DNA of 64,000 nt, from positions 186,001-250,000 of the forward strand of contig NZ_SCUT01000024.1 of assembly GCF_004297265.1 (NCBI RefSeq), written 5' to 3'. Every line of letters starts with the position of its first letter. The stretch's first letter is position 1. Shown here piece by piece: positions 23,926 through 32,405 of the stretch. The notes under the pieces were generated by a model that worked only from the letters and a program-made list of their open reading frames with translations, searched no databases and was not told the origin of the DNA. The DNA comes from Reyranella sp. GTDB taxonomy: Bacteria > Pseudomonadota > Alphaproteobacteria > Reyranellales > Reyranellaceae. The position numbers were made by a program, and so were the translations under genes.

Positions 23926-25347
23926 CTAAACCGGCACCTTCAGATGATGATCGGTCGCGCCCTGATAGGCGTGACCGATCCGGTAGAGCATCGCTTCGTC
24001 GAACGGCCGGCCGACGAGCTGCAAGCCGATCGGTGCGCCGTTCGTGTCGAAGCCGCAGGGCACCGACAGTGCGGGGATGCCGAGCGTGTTGAAGGGCCGG
24101 GTGAGGCCGGTAAAGCCCGCCACCATCTTCAGGACCGCCGGACCACCCTTGGTCTCGGTGTCGGTCTCCTCGATCGTAGGCAGAGGGAAGGGGATGGCCG
24201 GCAGCAGCACGGCATCGACCCCGTCCATCGCCGTCGACAGGAACTCCGTCACGAAGTGCGCGCGCAGCCGCAGCGCGTCGATGTACTGTGTCGCCGGAAT
24301 GAAGAAGCCCGCCTCCATGCGCGTGCGCACCTGGTTGGCGTAGAGTTCGGGCGTCTTCTCCATCCACGGCCGGTGCATGGCGGCGGCCTCGCACTTCACC
24401 ATCACCTCGGCGGCGCGGTAGAGCGCCGTGAAGTCGGGCAGCGTGACGGGCGTGATCTTCGCGCCGAGCCGGCCGAGCGCATCGGCGGCGGCCTGGACCG
24501 CGGCGCCGATCTGCGCGTCCAGCGGTGCGGGGCCATCGTTCGGCAGAGCCAATCCGATGCGCAGGCCCGCGACGCCGCCGTCGAGCAGCGCCTCGTAGTC
24601 GGGCACGGGCTTGTCGCTGGTGGTGGAATCGTTTGGATCATGGCCGGCGATCGCCGAGAGCATGCGGGCATTGTCGCGCACCGTGCGCGTCAGCGGCCCG
24701 ACATGGTCGAGGCTCCAGGAGCGCGCGACGGCGCCGGCGCGGCTTACGCGGCCGTAGGTCGCCTTCATGCCGACCACGCCGCAGGCCGCGGCGGGAAGGC
24801 GGATCGAGCCGCCGGTATCCGAGCCCAGCGCGCCATAGACCATGCGCGCGGCCACCGAGGCGCCCGAGCCGCTCGAGCTGCCACCGGTGACGCGGCTCTG
24901 GTCCCACGGATTGCGGCAATGGCCGTGATGCACGTTGTGGCCTGTCGGGCCGGCGGCGAACTCCGCCATGTTGAGGAAGCCCAGCTCGACCACGCCGGCG
25001 GCGTCGAGCTTGCCCAGCACGGTCGCCGTCACCGGCGCCACCCAGTCGCGGCGGATCGCGCTGCCCCCGGTCGAGACCTCGCCCTTGCGGTAGTACATGT
25101 CCTTGTGCGCCATAGGCACGCCGTGCAGCGGTCCGCGCCGCTTGCCGGCGGCCAGTTCGGCATCCATCGCCTTCGCTTGCTCCAGCGCCTTCTCCTTGTA
25201 GACGCGCAGGAAGGCGTTGGTGCGCGGTTGCCAGGCCTCGATGCGGGCGAGGCAGGCTTCGGTCGCCGCCACCGATGTCGTGCGTCCTGCGGCGATGTCG
25301 TCGGCAATGGAGGCAAGATCGTCCAGTGCCAGATCCTCGTTTCTCAT
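23926..25347 (-). CDS. Amidase signature family protein (AtzE-like)
   Basis: This 473-residue amidase has the Ser-cisSer-Lys triad: Lys82 in VPMAHKDMY, the GGSSSGSGAS block at 155-164 and nucleophile Ser181 in SDTGGSIRLPA. It hydrolyses an amide or transfers its ammonia. Its start overlaps the stop of a 66-residue ORF by four bases; that ORF resembles the small AtzG/GatC-like subunits paired with AtzE-type amidases, so the pair may form a heteromeric hydrolase. A thioesterase-like gene lies just upstream in the same operon. The substrate is unknown. Confidence 0.92.
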   Translation of the reverse strand: MRNEDLALDDLASIADDIAAGRTTSVAATEACLARIEAWQPRTNAFLRVYKEKALEQAKAMDAELAAGKRRGPLHGVPMAHKDMYYRKGEVSTGGSAIRRDWVAPVTATVLGKLDAAGVVELGFLNMAEFAAGPTGHNVHHGHCRNPWDQSRVTGGSSSGSGASVAARMVYGALGSDTGGSIRLPAAACGVVGMKATYGRVSRAGAVARSWSLDHVGPLTRTVRDNARMLSAIAGHDPNDSTTSDKPVPDYEALLDGGVAGLRIGLALPNDGPAPLDAQIGAAVQAAADALGRLGAKITPVTLPDFTALYRAAEVMVKCEAAAMHRPWMEKTPELYANQVRTRMEAGFFIPATQYIDALRLRAHFVTEFLSTAMDGVDAVLLPAIPFPLPTIEETDTETKGGPAVLKMVAGFTGLTRPFNTLGIPALSVPCGFDTNGAPIGLQLVGRPFDEAMLYRIGHAYQGATDHHLKVPV

Positions 25348-25544
25348 GAGCGGGCTTCCTTCGCCATGATGCCGGCGAAGGCCGCCGGATCGTCGTCGAA
25401 GGTGAGGCGCGCGGCGGCTGCCTTGCGCACCGCATCGTTCAGGATCTCGACCTCGGTCGCCAGTTCGGCCAGGCGCTTGTCGTCGTATTTCATGCCCTGA
25501 AGACCGGCGGCGATGCCGGCGGCCGTCTTCGTCTTCTCGTCCAT
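25344..25544 (-). CDS. Small AtzG-like (DUF4089/GatC-like) putative amidase subunit
   Basis: This 66-residue protein is mostly helical and charged, with the pattern RLAELATEVEILNDAVRKAA followed by DDDPAAFAGIMAKEA. That resembles AtzG-like small partners which wrap around AtzE-type amidases (compare GatC with GatA). The stop/start overlap ATGA with the amidase strongly suggests coupled synthesis in equal amounts. Homology at this length is uncertain; it could be an unrelated small protein, but it is clearly part of the operon. Confidence 0.65.
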   Translation of the reverse strand: MDEKTKTAAGIAAGLQGMKYDDKRLAELATEVEILNDAVRKAAAARLTFDDDPAAFAGIMAKEARS

Positions 25545-25554
25545 CGCTTACTCC

Positions 25555-26451
25555 TCAGAGCCTGAGACGCCGCGCCTCCATGCGCGCACGATCCTCGGGC
25601 GGGAACCTCATGATCTTGCGGATCTTCTGGTCGAACTTCATGCCGACGGCCTCGGCGCAAGCAGCAAGCGTGCCGGTCTCCGCTTCGAACAGGAAATGCG
25701 TGAAGGTGATCGTCTTGTCGGTGAAGGTCGCGAGCCCGCTCATCACCACGGCGAGGTCGCCGGCCTGCAGTGGACGGCGGTAGTGGTTCAGCATCTCGAC
25801 CACGACCGACCCTTCCTGCCGCTCCTGCATCGCGGCTCGGTCGAAACCGAGGTGGTTCCACAGGACCGGCGCGCCGTCGGAGTAGCGACCGAAGTGATGG
25901 CGCGGCAGGAACTCAGCCCTCTCGTCGCATTCGTCGGGCGTGATCTGCGTGCGGCCGACTTCGATGAGGCCGATGGATGCTGCCTGGGAAAGATGCAGGT
26001 CGGGCAAGGAGAGCTGGCCGACGCTGCGCGGCCGGGCCGCCTCGGGCAAGGCGACGCAGGCCGCTTCGGCGCGCGCTCGGAAATCGGCGGGCCAGGCGCG
26101 ATCGCAGTCGATGCGGCGGCGGATGGTGGCGGCGACCTCGTTCTTCGCGGGATTGCGCACCTCGTGATAGGCGACGAGATCGCGCTCACCGACCTCGACA
26201 GGAGCGGAGTGAACCTCGACCGGCTCGACCACGCGGAACTCGCGCAGGTAGCGAACATGGTCGTCGATGGCCCGAGTCGCGGCCCCTGCTGTGCGCTGGG
26301 CCCGCGGTCCGAAGCCCAGGTTTGCCAGCAGGCTCGCTGACGCCTCGTGGGCAAATTCGGTGTAGAATTGAACGTTGAGATGGTTGTTTTCGTCGCACTG
26401 CCAGGTGTTCACGGCAGTGCTGAAAGTCGGGATCAGGGCGGGACTCGACAC
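25555..26451 (-). CDS. Tandem hot-dog acyl-CoA thioesterase-like protein
   Basis: The protein carries two thioesterase-like hot-dog halves. The first has NTWQCDENNHLNVQFYTEF with the conserved Asp/Asn-His region, and the second has EMLNHYRRPLQAGDLAVVMSG followed by FTDKTITFTHFLFEAET. It would hydrolyse an acyl-CoA or be a carnitine-type binding protein. The gene sits 10 bases before the AtzG-like ORF in one operon. The start is uncertain: I use GTG at 26451 (VSSPALIP), preceded by AGAGAG. An ATG at 26529 would add 26 residues that look non-coding and enter the HU upstream region. Confidence 0.72.
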   Translation of the reverse strand: MSSPALIPTFSTAVNTWQCDENNHLNVQFYTEFAHEASASLLANLGFGPRAQRTAGAATRAIDDHVRYLREFRVVEPVEVHSAPVEVGERDLVAYHEVRNPAKNEVAATIRRRIDCDRAWPADFRARAEAACVALPEAARPRSVGQLSLPDLHLSQAASIGLIEVGRTQITPDECDERAEFLPRHHFGRYSDGAPVLWNHLGFDRAAMQERQEGSVVVEMLNHYRRPLQAGDLAVVMSGLATFTDKTITFTHFLFEAETGTLAACAEAVGMKFDQKIRKIMRFPPEDRARMEARRLRL

Positions 26452-26634
26452 GCTGGACGCTCTCTGCAATCTGTGGATGACTGCCTCTGATGGCCCAAAA
26501 AGCCCCAAAAATCGACATTTTCCGTGCATTCCGGACTTGCGGGGGATCGATTCGTGGATAACCTTGGCGCCGTCAACGGTGCCCTGGGGCGTCAGGAACG
26601 TTGGCAAACCAAAAATGTAAGGGACCCCTCAACC

Positions 26635-26934
26635 ATGGCTACCAAACCCACCACTGTTCCAACCGTTCCGCTTTCCAAGGTCGCCGCAGAGCTGGCCGAG
26701 AAGACGGGCATGACCAAGAAGGATGCGACGGGCGCTCTCGATGAGTTCGTCGGACTGGTCGTTCGCCATCTGAAGAAGGGCAACAAGGTCCGCATCACCG
26801 GCCTTGGCATCCTTCAGGTCCGTGCCCGTCCGGCGCGCATGGGCCGCAACCCCGCCACCGGCGAGGCGATCAAGATCAAGGCGTCCAAGAAGGTCACCTT
26901 CCGCGTCGCGAAGGATCTCAAGGAAGCGATCTAA
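26635..26934 (+). CDS. HU-family DNA-binding protein
   Basis: This 99-residue protein is a histone-like HU/IHF-family nucleoid protein. After a nine-residue Thr/Pro-rich N-terminal extension, the helical dimerisation part (KVAAELAEKTGMTKKDATGALDEF) and the DNA-arm motif GRNPATGEAIKI are clear, ending in a basic strand. It bends and packages DNA. It is monocistronic, with a strong terminator downstream and a comparatively A/T-rich upstream region of about 180 bases shared with the divergent thioesterase gene. The GTG-started extension upstream is not needed. Confidence 0.93.
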   Translation: MATKPTTVPTVPLSKVAAELAEKTGMTKKDATGALDEFVGLVVRHLKKGNKVRITGLGILQVRARPARMGRNPATGEAIKIKASKKVTFRVAKDLKEAI

Positions 26935-26957
26935 CTCGCTTTCGACGGGTCAAGATT

Positions 26958-26997
26958 GGGCGGGTTCCGGCGCAGGCCGGACCCGCCCTTCCTTTTT
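26958..26997 (+). terminator. Rho-independent terminator after HU gene
   Basis: GGGCGGGTTCCGGC (26958-26971) pairs with GCCGGACCCGCCC (26976-26988) with one bulged T, followed by TTCCTTTTT. It stands 23 bases after the HU stop codon. Confidence 0.85.
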
Positions 26998-27105
26998 GTC
27001 CCGCTTCAGTGCGGCTGCCGTCATCGCACAGCGACATCGTTGCAATCCTTTCAACGAGCCTGCGGCGCTTTACTCTAGTATAGCCGGAGCGCGACGCAGA
27101 CCGGC

Positions 27106-27894
27106 ATGAACACCTTCGTCATCCTCAAGATCCTCGCCGCCCTGATGCTGCCACCGGCCTCGCTGGCAGCCGGTGTCGTGCTGTCGTTGCTGCTGCGCCT
27201 GGTCGGGTGGCGCCGTCTCGCCGGCGCAACGCTGGGCGTCGCGCTCTTCCAGATTCTCGTCCTGTCCTTCCCGCCGGTGACGCGGCTGCTCAACCTGCAC
27301 CTCGAAGCGAAGGCCCGAGAGCTCGTGGCCGGCAACCAGCCGTGCTGCTACGACGCCATCGTCGTGCTGGGCGGCAGCATCGCGCCCGCCGCCCCGCCCT
27401 ATACGACGGAGCCGGAACTGAGCGACGCTTCCGATCGCATCTGGCACGCGGCCCGTATGTTCAAGGCGGGCGCTGCACCCAGGATCATCGTGAGCGGCGG
27501 ATCGTTCGTCGAGCAGCAGGGCGGCCCGGCGACGACCGAGGCCGAGGCGATGCGGCGCTTCCTGATCGACCTCGGCATCCCCAGCGATGCGATCGTCTCC
27601 GAGGGCAAGTCGCTGAACACGATCGAGAACATGCGTAACGTCCGCGAACTCGTGAAGGGCGGAAGGGTGGCGATCGTCACGTCGGCCTTCCATGTGCCCC
27701 GGGCGGCCAGGCTTGCGAAGCGAGCCGGCCTGAACTTCGCGATCTTCGGCGTCAACTGGACCATTCCCAACGACGCGATCCCATGGTGGGACGCCTGGCT
27801 GCCTTCCGTTGGAGCGCTCGGTGAATCGAACCTGGCGATCAAGGAGCTGGTGGCGCTCAGTTTGGACCGCCGCGGCGATAGTCTCGCGCCGTGA
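27106..27894 (+). CDS. YdcF-like DUF218 membrane-anchored protein
   Basis: The 262-residue protein has two N-terminal membrane segments (residues ~5-27 and ~35-55) and a DUF218 domain. The conserved blocks are AIVVLGGSIAP, IIVSGGSFVE, EAEAMRRFLIDLGIP, SLNTIENM and TSAFHVPRAA. DUF218 proteins are linked to envelope polysaccharide biology (ElyC/SanA/YdcF) but the chemistry is unsettled. Its stop overlaps the next gene's GTG start by four bases (GTGA), so it shares an operon with an ABC-type binding protein. Confidence 0.88.
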   Translation: MNTFVILKILAALMLPPASLAAGVVLSLLLRLVGWRRLAGATLGVALFQILVLSFPPVTRLLNLHLEAKARELVAGNQPCCYDAIVVLGGSIAPAAPPYTTEPELSDASDRIWHAARMFKAGAAPRIIVSGGSFVEQQGGPATTEAEAMRRFLIDLGIPSDAIVSEGKSLNTIENMRNVRELVKGGRVAIVTSAFHVPRAARLAKRAGLNFAIFGVNWTIPNDAIPWWDAWLPSVGALGESNLAIKELVALSLDRRGDSLAP

Positions 27895-28907
27895 CCGCTT
27901 ATCGCCTCAGCCGCCGTGCCGCGCTCGGCCTCGCCGCCGTGCCGCTCCTGCAGCCGCTCGCGAGACCGGCGCGCGCGCAGACGCTTGACAAGCTCGTGTT
28001 CCAGACCGACTGGCGCGCCCAGGCCGAACATGGCGGCTACTATCAGGCGGTCGCCGCCGGCCTCTATCGCAAGGCCGGCATCGAGTGCGACGTCCGCCAG
28101 GGCGGGCCGAGCCTGAACATCGGCCAGTTGCTGCTGACGGGCCGTGTCGACATGACCATGTCGAACAGCTTCGAGGCCTTCACCTACGTGCGCGAGGACG
28201 CCCCCTTCTTCACCATCGCATCGATCTTCCAGAAGGATCCGCAGGTCCTCATTGGGCATCCGGACACCGGATTCGACGGCTTCGAAGACCTCAAGGGGCG
28301 CACCTTGCTGATCGGGAACGGCGGACGCGTCACTTACTGGCCGTATCTCCGGAAGAAGTTCGGGCTGCGCGACGACCAGCTCAGGCCCTACACCTTCAAC
28401 ATGGCGCCCTTTCTTGCCGACAGGAACGTGGTACAGCAGGGCTTCCTCTCGTCGGAACCCTTTTCGATCGCGCAGGCCATCGGCCGCATGCCGCCATACC
28501 TGCTGATCGCCGATGCGGGCTTCAGCGCCTACCAGACCACCATCGCGATCTCGCGCAAGCTGGCGAGCGAGAAGCACGATCTCATCCAGCGCTTCGTCGA
28601 TGCCACGCTCGAAGGATGGGCGCAGTATCTCAAGGGCGGTCCCGGGATCGAGGCCGCCAATGCGCTCATCAAGAAGGCCAATCCGGAACAGACCGACGAT
28701 CGTATCCAGTACGCGATCAAGGTCATGAACGAGCGCGGCATCGTGATTTCGGGCGACGCGCTGCAGGGCGGCATCGGCGCCATGACCGATGCGCGCTGGC
28801 AGTCTTTTTATCAGTCGATGATCGATGTCGACGTGTTGCCGAAAGGCCTCGACGTGGCCCGGGCCTACACGCTCGATTTCGTCAACAAGGGCATCGGAAA
28901 GCCTTAA
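27891..28907 (+). CDS. NMT1/THI5-like ABC transporter substrate-binding protein
   Basis: The 338-residue protein has a Tat-like leader (RLSRRAALGLAAVPLLQPL, then ARAQ) and an NMT1/THI5-like domain: VFQTDWRAQAEHGGYYQAVAAGLY, QGGPSLNIGQLLLTGRVDM, and FEDLKGRTLLIG. Such proteins bind thiamine precursors, nitrate, sulfonates or taurine. It lacks adjacent permease and ATPase genes, and is instead followed 20 bases on by an acyl-CoA dehydrogenase. GTG is the start codon and overlaps the DUF218 stop. Confidence 0.9.
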   Translation: MTAYRLSRRAALGLAAVPLLQPLARPARAQTLDKLVFQTDWRAQAEHGGYYQAVAAGLYRKAGIECDVRQGGPSLNIGQLLLTGRVDMTMSNSFEAFTYVREDAPFFTIASIFQKDPQVLIGHPDTGFDGFEDLKGRTLLIGNGGRVTYWPYLRKKFGLRDDQLRPYTFNMAPFLADRNVVQQGFLSSEPFSIAQAIGRMPPYLLIADAGFSAYQTTIAISRKLASEKHDLIQRFVDATLEGWAQYLKGGPGIEAANALIKKANPEQTDDRIQYAIKVMNERGIVISGDALQGGIGAMTDARWQSFYQSMIDVDVLPKGLDVARAYTLDFVNKGIGKP

Positions 28908-28927
28908 CCGGATCAGGAGGAACAGGC

Positions 28928-30088
28928 ATGTATCAGGTCAACGAAGAACATCAGATGCTGCGCGATCTCGTGAAAAAGTTCGTGCGCAACGAGCTGATGC
29001 CGCTCGAGAAGAACGTGCTGGATCGCTTCGCGTCTGGCCAGCCGGCCTCGCTGTCCGACGACGAGAATGCCAAGCTCTTCAAGCAGTGCAAGGATCTCGG
29101 CCTCTGGGCGCTCGACGTGCCCGAGGAAGTCGGCGGCGCCAACCTGCCGGCCGTGGCGCTGGTCGGCGTCAACGAGGAGCTGGGCTACACCTGCGTGCCC
29201 TTCACCTTTCCGCCGGACTCGCCCAACCTGCACATGCTGCTGGCGACTGCGAATCCGGAGCAGCGCAGGAAGTACCTCGAACCCTACGCGGCCGGCGAGA
29301 CCAGCTCGGCCATCGCCATTTCCGAGCCCGGCGCGGGCGGCGATCCGGCCGGCATGAAGACCAGGGCGGTGAAGGACGGCAACGACTGGGTGATCAACGG
29401 CCGCAAGATCTGGATCAGCCGCATCGCCAAGGCCGATTTCACCATCGCCATGGCGGTGACCGATCCCAATCTCGGCGCGCGCGGCGGCATCACCGCCTTC
29501 CTGATCGACAAGGGCACGCCGGGCCTGGTCGTGGCGCGCGCTATCCCGATGCTGGCCGGCCAGCGCACCTATGAGGTCGTGTTCGAGGATTGCCGCGTGC
29601 CCGATACGCAGGTGCTGGGGCGCATCGGCGCGGGCTTCGCGCCCATGCAGCTCCGCCTCACCGTGCGCCGCCTGCAGATGGGCTCCTGGTGTATCGGCAT
29701 GGCGCAGCGCGCACTCGACATGCTGGTCGAGCATGCCAGCCAGAGGGTCACCTTCGGCGAGAAGCTGGCCGACCGCCAGGCCGTCCAGTGGTGGGTCGCG
29801 GACGCGGCGATGAAGCTGCATGCCTGCCGCCTGATGGTGATGGATGCCGCAGTGAAGCAGGACGAGGGCCGCGACGTTCGCATGGAGGCCTCGATGATCA
29901 AGGTCTATGCGACCGAGATGGCGACCGAGGTGATCGATCATGCCCAGCAGGCGTTCGGCGCCATGGGCGTGACGCAGGAGCTACCGCTGTCGATGATGGC
30001 GCAGAAGGTGCGCACCATGCGGGTCTACGAGGGCCCGTCGGAAGTGCACCGCATGGTGATCGCCCGCCGCATCTTCGGCGGCCGTTGA
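28928..30088 (+). CDS. Acyl-CoA dehydrogenase
   Basis: This 386-residue flavoprotein belongs to the acyl-CoA dehydrogenase family. The motifs AISEPGAGGDPAGMKT, VINGRKIWISRIAKADF, GEKLADRQAVQWWVAD and the final MRVYEGPSEVHRMVIARRIFGG are present; the Glu of YEGPS is in the place of the catalytic base. It oxidises an acyl-CoA at C2-C3 and passes electrons to ETF. The start at 28928 follows AGGAGGAACAGG. It is the third gene of the DUF218/NMT1 operon; the substrate may be the compound imported by the upstream binding protein. Confidence 0.93.
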   Translation: MYQVNEEHQMLRDLVKKFVRNELMPLEKNVLDRFASGQPASLSDDENAKLFKQCKDLGLWALDVPEEVGGANLPAVALVGVNEELGYTCVPFTFPPDSPNLHMLLATANPEQRRKYLEPYAAGETSSAIAISEPGAGGDPAGMKTRAVKDGNDWVINGRKIWISRIAKADFTIAMAVTDPNLGARGGITAFLIDKGTPGLVVARAIPMLAGQRTYEVVFEDCRVPDTQVLGRIGAGFAPMQLRLTVRRLQMGSWCIGMAQRALDMLVEHASQRVTFGEKLADRQAVQWWVADAAMKLHACRLMVMDAAVKQDEGRDVRMEASMIKVYATEMATEVIDHAQQAFGAMGVTQELPLSMMAQKVRTMRVYEGPSEVHRMVIARRIFGGR

Positions 30089-30147
30089 CAGGACGAGACA
30101 GGCGGGCGGATCATTTCCGCCTGCCGTTGGATCGAGGGAGCCGCCGC

Positions 30148-30696
30148 ATGACTTACACGCTCGACACGTTCGTCAAGGATGCACAGGCCGCGCTCAGGAC
30201 ACATGAAGGACCGGCTGGCCGCGAGCAGGTCCGCATGCTGCTGGAGAAGCTGCTGGCCAACCCGTCCTTCGTCGACGAGGCCGTGGGACCAGCAGCACCG
30301 ATCGGCACGCGCAAGCTCTATGAGGACAAGGACCTCGGCTTCGTCGTGCTGGCGCACTGCAATCCAAAGCCGCACAAGAGCCCGCCGCACGATCACGGCG
30401 CCTCGTGGGCGGTGTATGGTCAGGCGGTGATGTACACCGACATGAGCGAATACAAGCGCGTCGACGGCGGCACGGACGCCGGGGACGCCAAGCTCGAGAA
30501 GGTGAAGACCTACCGGCTCGAGCCCGGCCGTGCAGGCGTCTATGACGTCGGGGCGATCCACGCCATCGACTATCCCGACGGCAGCCGCTTCGTGCGGGTC
30601 ACCGGCCGCGACCTCGACTACGTGCGCCGCCTCAAGTTCGACATGGCCGCCGGCAAGGCCATCACCATCGAAAGCGCAACGGCCGGGGCGAACTAG
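30148..30696 (+). CDS. Cupin protein, cysteine-dioxygenase-like
   Basis: The 182-residue protein has an N-terminal helical part and a cupin barrel. His81-Asp-His83 in SPPHDHGASWAVYGQ and His138 in VGAIHAIDY would make the three-His iron site of the cysteine/3-mercaptopropionate dioxygenase relatives. It could oxidise a thiol or other small acid with O2. The gene lies 59 bases after the acyl-CoA dehydrogenase, and its stop overlaps the convergent HxlR regulator stop by four bases. The start at 30148 has a GAGGGAG site upstream. Confidence 0.8.
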   Translation: MTYTLDTFVKDAQAALRTHEGPAGREQVRMLLEKLLANPSFVDEAVGPAAPIGTRKLYEDKDLGFVVLAHCNPKPHKSPPHDHGASWAVYGQAVMYTDMSEYKRVDGGTDAGDAKLEKVKTYRLEPGRAGVYDVGAIHAIDYPDGSRFVRVTGRDLDYVRRLKFDMAAGKAITIESATAGAN

Positions 30697-31034
30697 GACG
30701 CCTCGGTCCGTCCGCGCCTGCGCGGACGGTTCGCATCGCCCCATGCCTCCATCGCGTCGAGGATGGGCCCGAGCGTAAAACCCTTCTTCGTGAACGAATA
30801 TTCGACATGGGGCGGGATCGTGTTGCGCACCGTGCGCGCCACGATCCCGTCCTGCTCCAGCGCGCGCAGCTGCAGGGTCAGCATGCGCTGCGTGATGCCT
30901 GGAACGAGGCGGCGCAGCTCGTTGAAGCGTCGTGGCTGGTCCTTCAGATGGAACAGGATCGTCGGCTTCCAGCGCCCGCCGATCACCTCGATGGTCGCCG
31001 CCACCGGACACCACGGAGCCTTGGTCTCGGCCAT
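30693..31034 (-). CDS. HxlR-family transcriptional regulator
   Basis: This 113-residue winged-helix protein matches HxlR: Cys9-Pro-Val near the N terminus, IGGRWKPTILFHL, RRFNELRRLVPGITQRMLTLQL as recognition part, and GIVARTV with a typical wing. The single N-terminal Cys could sense thiol or redox stress as in YodB/HypR. It diverges from a DUF1772 membrane protein gene. A minus-strand promoter with an inverted repeat lies directly upstream, suggesting autoregulation and control of the divergent gene. Confidence 0.9.
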   Translation of the reverse strand: MAETKAPWCPVAATIEVIGGRWKPTILFHLKDQPRRFNELRRLVPGITQRMLTLQLRALEQDGIVARTVRNTIPPHVEYSFTKKGFTLGPILDAMEAWGDANRPRRRGRTEAS

Positions 31035-31067
31035 TGCGTGCGCCTTTCCGTATCCATGACTGACACC

Positions 31068-31097
31068 AAGTATAAAAAATGTGCGTACTTATGAGAA
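31068..31097 (-). promoter_or_regulatory. Putative sigma-70 promoter and operator of the HxlR gene
   Basis: On the minus strand TTCTCA (31097-31092) is followed after exactly 17 bases by TATACT (31074-31069), four and five matches to the -35 and -10 consensus. An inverted repeat AAGTA (31068-31072) / TACTT (31086-31090) overlaps the -10 and spacer, a natural place for an autorepressor to bind. No transcript data exist here. Confidence 0.45.
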
Positions 31098-31162
31098 TCG
31101 TACCTGGATGCTAGGCCTGATCTCACGCTCGAGGCCGTTCTGCGGCGAGTCGTGGAGGGCGG

Positions 31163-31645
31163 ATGATGATCGAACAGGCGGTCTTTTATGCGACCTTCGC
31201 CGCTGCCGTGGGCAGCGGACTGGTCGCCGGCATCTTCTATGCCTTTTCGTCTTTCGTGATGGGCGCGCTTGGCCGTCTGCCGCCCGGGCACGGCATCGAG
31301 GCCATGCAGGCGATCAACGTCGTCGTCATCAACCGCAGCTTCATGCTGGCCTTCTTCGGCACGGCGCTCCTCTGCTGTGCCCTGCCGGTCGCGGCCTACC
31401 TGCGGTGGAACGACGGCGCCGGCAAGCTGCTCCTGCTTGGCAGCCTGCTCTATCTCGTCGGTACGGTCGGCGTGACGATGGCCTTCAACGTGCCGCTCAA
31501 CAATGCTCTGGCGGCGGTCCGGCCGGAGACGGCGGAGGCCGCGTCCCTGTGGGCGCACTATCTCGAGCGCTGGACGATGTGGAACACGGTGCGGACGGCC
31601 GCTCCGACCGCCGCCATGATCCTGTTCATCGCCGCGCTGCGCTAG
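31163..31645 (+). CDS. DUF1772-type small integral membrane protein
   Basis: The 160-residue protein has about four membrane helices and the DUF1772/anthrone-oxygenase-like pattern: AGIFYAFSSFVMGALGRLP, MQAINVVVINRSFM, MAFNVPLNNALA and WTMWNTVRTAAP. The N in VPLNNAL and the W-x3-N-x2-R motif are family hallmarks. Function is uncertain; relatives include fungal anthrone oxygenases. It is divergent from the HxlR regulator, which may control it. Two adjacent ATGs (31163 and 31166) follow GGAGGG; the second has the better spacing. Its stop overlaps the convergent DJ-1 gene by four bases. Confidence 0.85.
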   Translation: MMIEQAVFYATFAAAVGSGLVAGIFYAFSSFVMGALGRLPPGHGIEAMQAINVVVINRSFMLAFFGTALLCCALPVAAYLRWNDGAGKLLLLGSLLYLVGTVGVTMAFNVPLNNALAAVRPETAEAASLWAHYLERWTMWNTVRTAAPTAAMILFIAALR

Positions 31646-32328
31646 GCCAGTCGCGCTGCGGCGGCCTGGTTGGCTTCCAGCCGCTTCTGCAGCATGGCCT
31701 GGATGCGCTCCTTCAGCCGCTTCACGCGCTCCGGCCCGGCCTTCTCGGGGCTGCCCGAATCGAAGGGCGGCTTGGGATCGTATTCGAGCGTGAGCTGGAT
31801 CGACTTGGCCACTTCCTCGCCGGCAAGCTCGGCGGCAAGGGTGAGGCCAAAATCGATGCCGGCGGTGACGCCGCCGCCGGATACGCGGTTGCGGTCGCGC
31901 ACGACCCGGTCGGCGACGGGGATCGCGCCGAAGGCCGGCAGGAACTCGCGCGACGACCAGTGGCAGGCGGACTTGTAGCCCTTCAGCAGGCCCGCGGCGC
32001 CCAGCACCAGCGAGCCGGTGCAGACCGAGGTGACGTAGCGCGCGCCTTCCGCCTGCTTGCGCAGGAAGGCGAGCGTCTCCTCGTCGGTCATCAACGCGAC
32101 CTGGCCGCCGCCGCCCGGTACGCAGATCACGTCGAGCTGCGGGCAGTCGGCGAAGGTTGTCGTAGGCACGATCGAGAAGCCGGAGTCGGTCGGCACGGGG
32201 TCGCGCGTCTTCCAGATCATATGCAGTTTCGCGTTGGGCACGCGGCACAGGACCTGGGCCGGGCCGGTGGCGTCGAGCTGGGTGACGTCGGGAAAGAGCA
32301 GGATGCCGATGTGAACCGTGTCTGCCAT
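31642..32328 (-). CDS. DJ-1/PfpI-family protein, isonitrile hydratase-like
   Basis: The 228-residue protein has a DJ-1/PfpI fold with the nucleophile-elbow Cys103 in TSVCTGSLVLGAAGLLKG and the Asp in LLFPDVTQLDATGP, as in Pseudomonas isonitrile hydratase InhA. It also contains VSGGGVTAGIDFGL. It may hydrate isonitriles to N-substituted formamides. The start at 32328 has AAAGGAGA upstream; a frame open to 32406 is rejected. It is divergent from a GlxA-type regulator, which has the same DJ-1 domain, with 77 bases between starts. Confidence 0.88.
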   Translation of the reverse strand: MADTVHIGILLFPDVTQLDATGPAQVLCRVPNAKLHMIWKTRDPVPTDSGFSIVPTTTFADCPQLDVICVPGGGGQVALMTDEETLAFLRKQAEGARYVTSVCTGSLVLGAAGLLKGYKSACHWSSREFLPAFGAIPVADRVVRDRNRVSGGGVTAGIDFGLTLAAELAGEEVAKSIQLTLEYDPKPPFDSGSPEKAGPERVKRLKERIQAMLQKRLEANQAAAARLA

Positions 32329-32405
32329 GGGATCTCCTTTGTTCGCAGAGACATTAGGCGACCGTGCGTGTGGCAGGAATGTCAAATGTGATGTAATTTC
32401 TGCCA

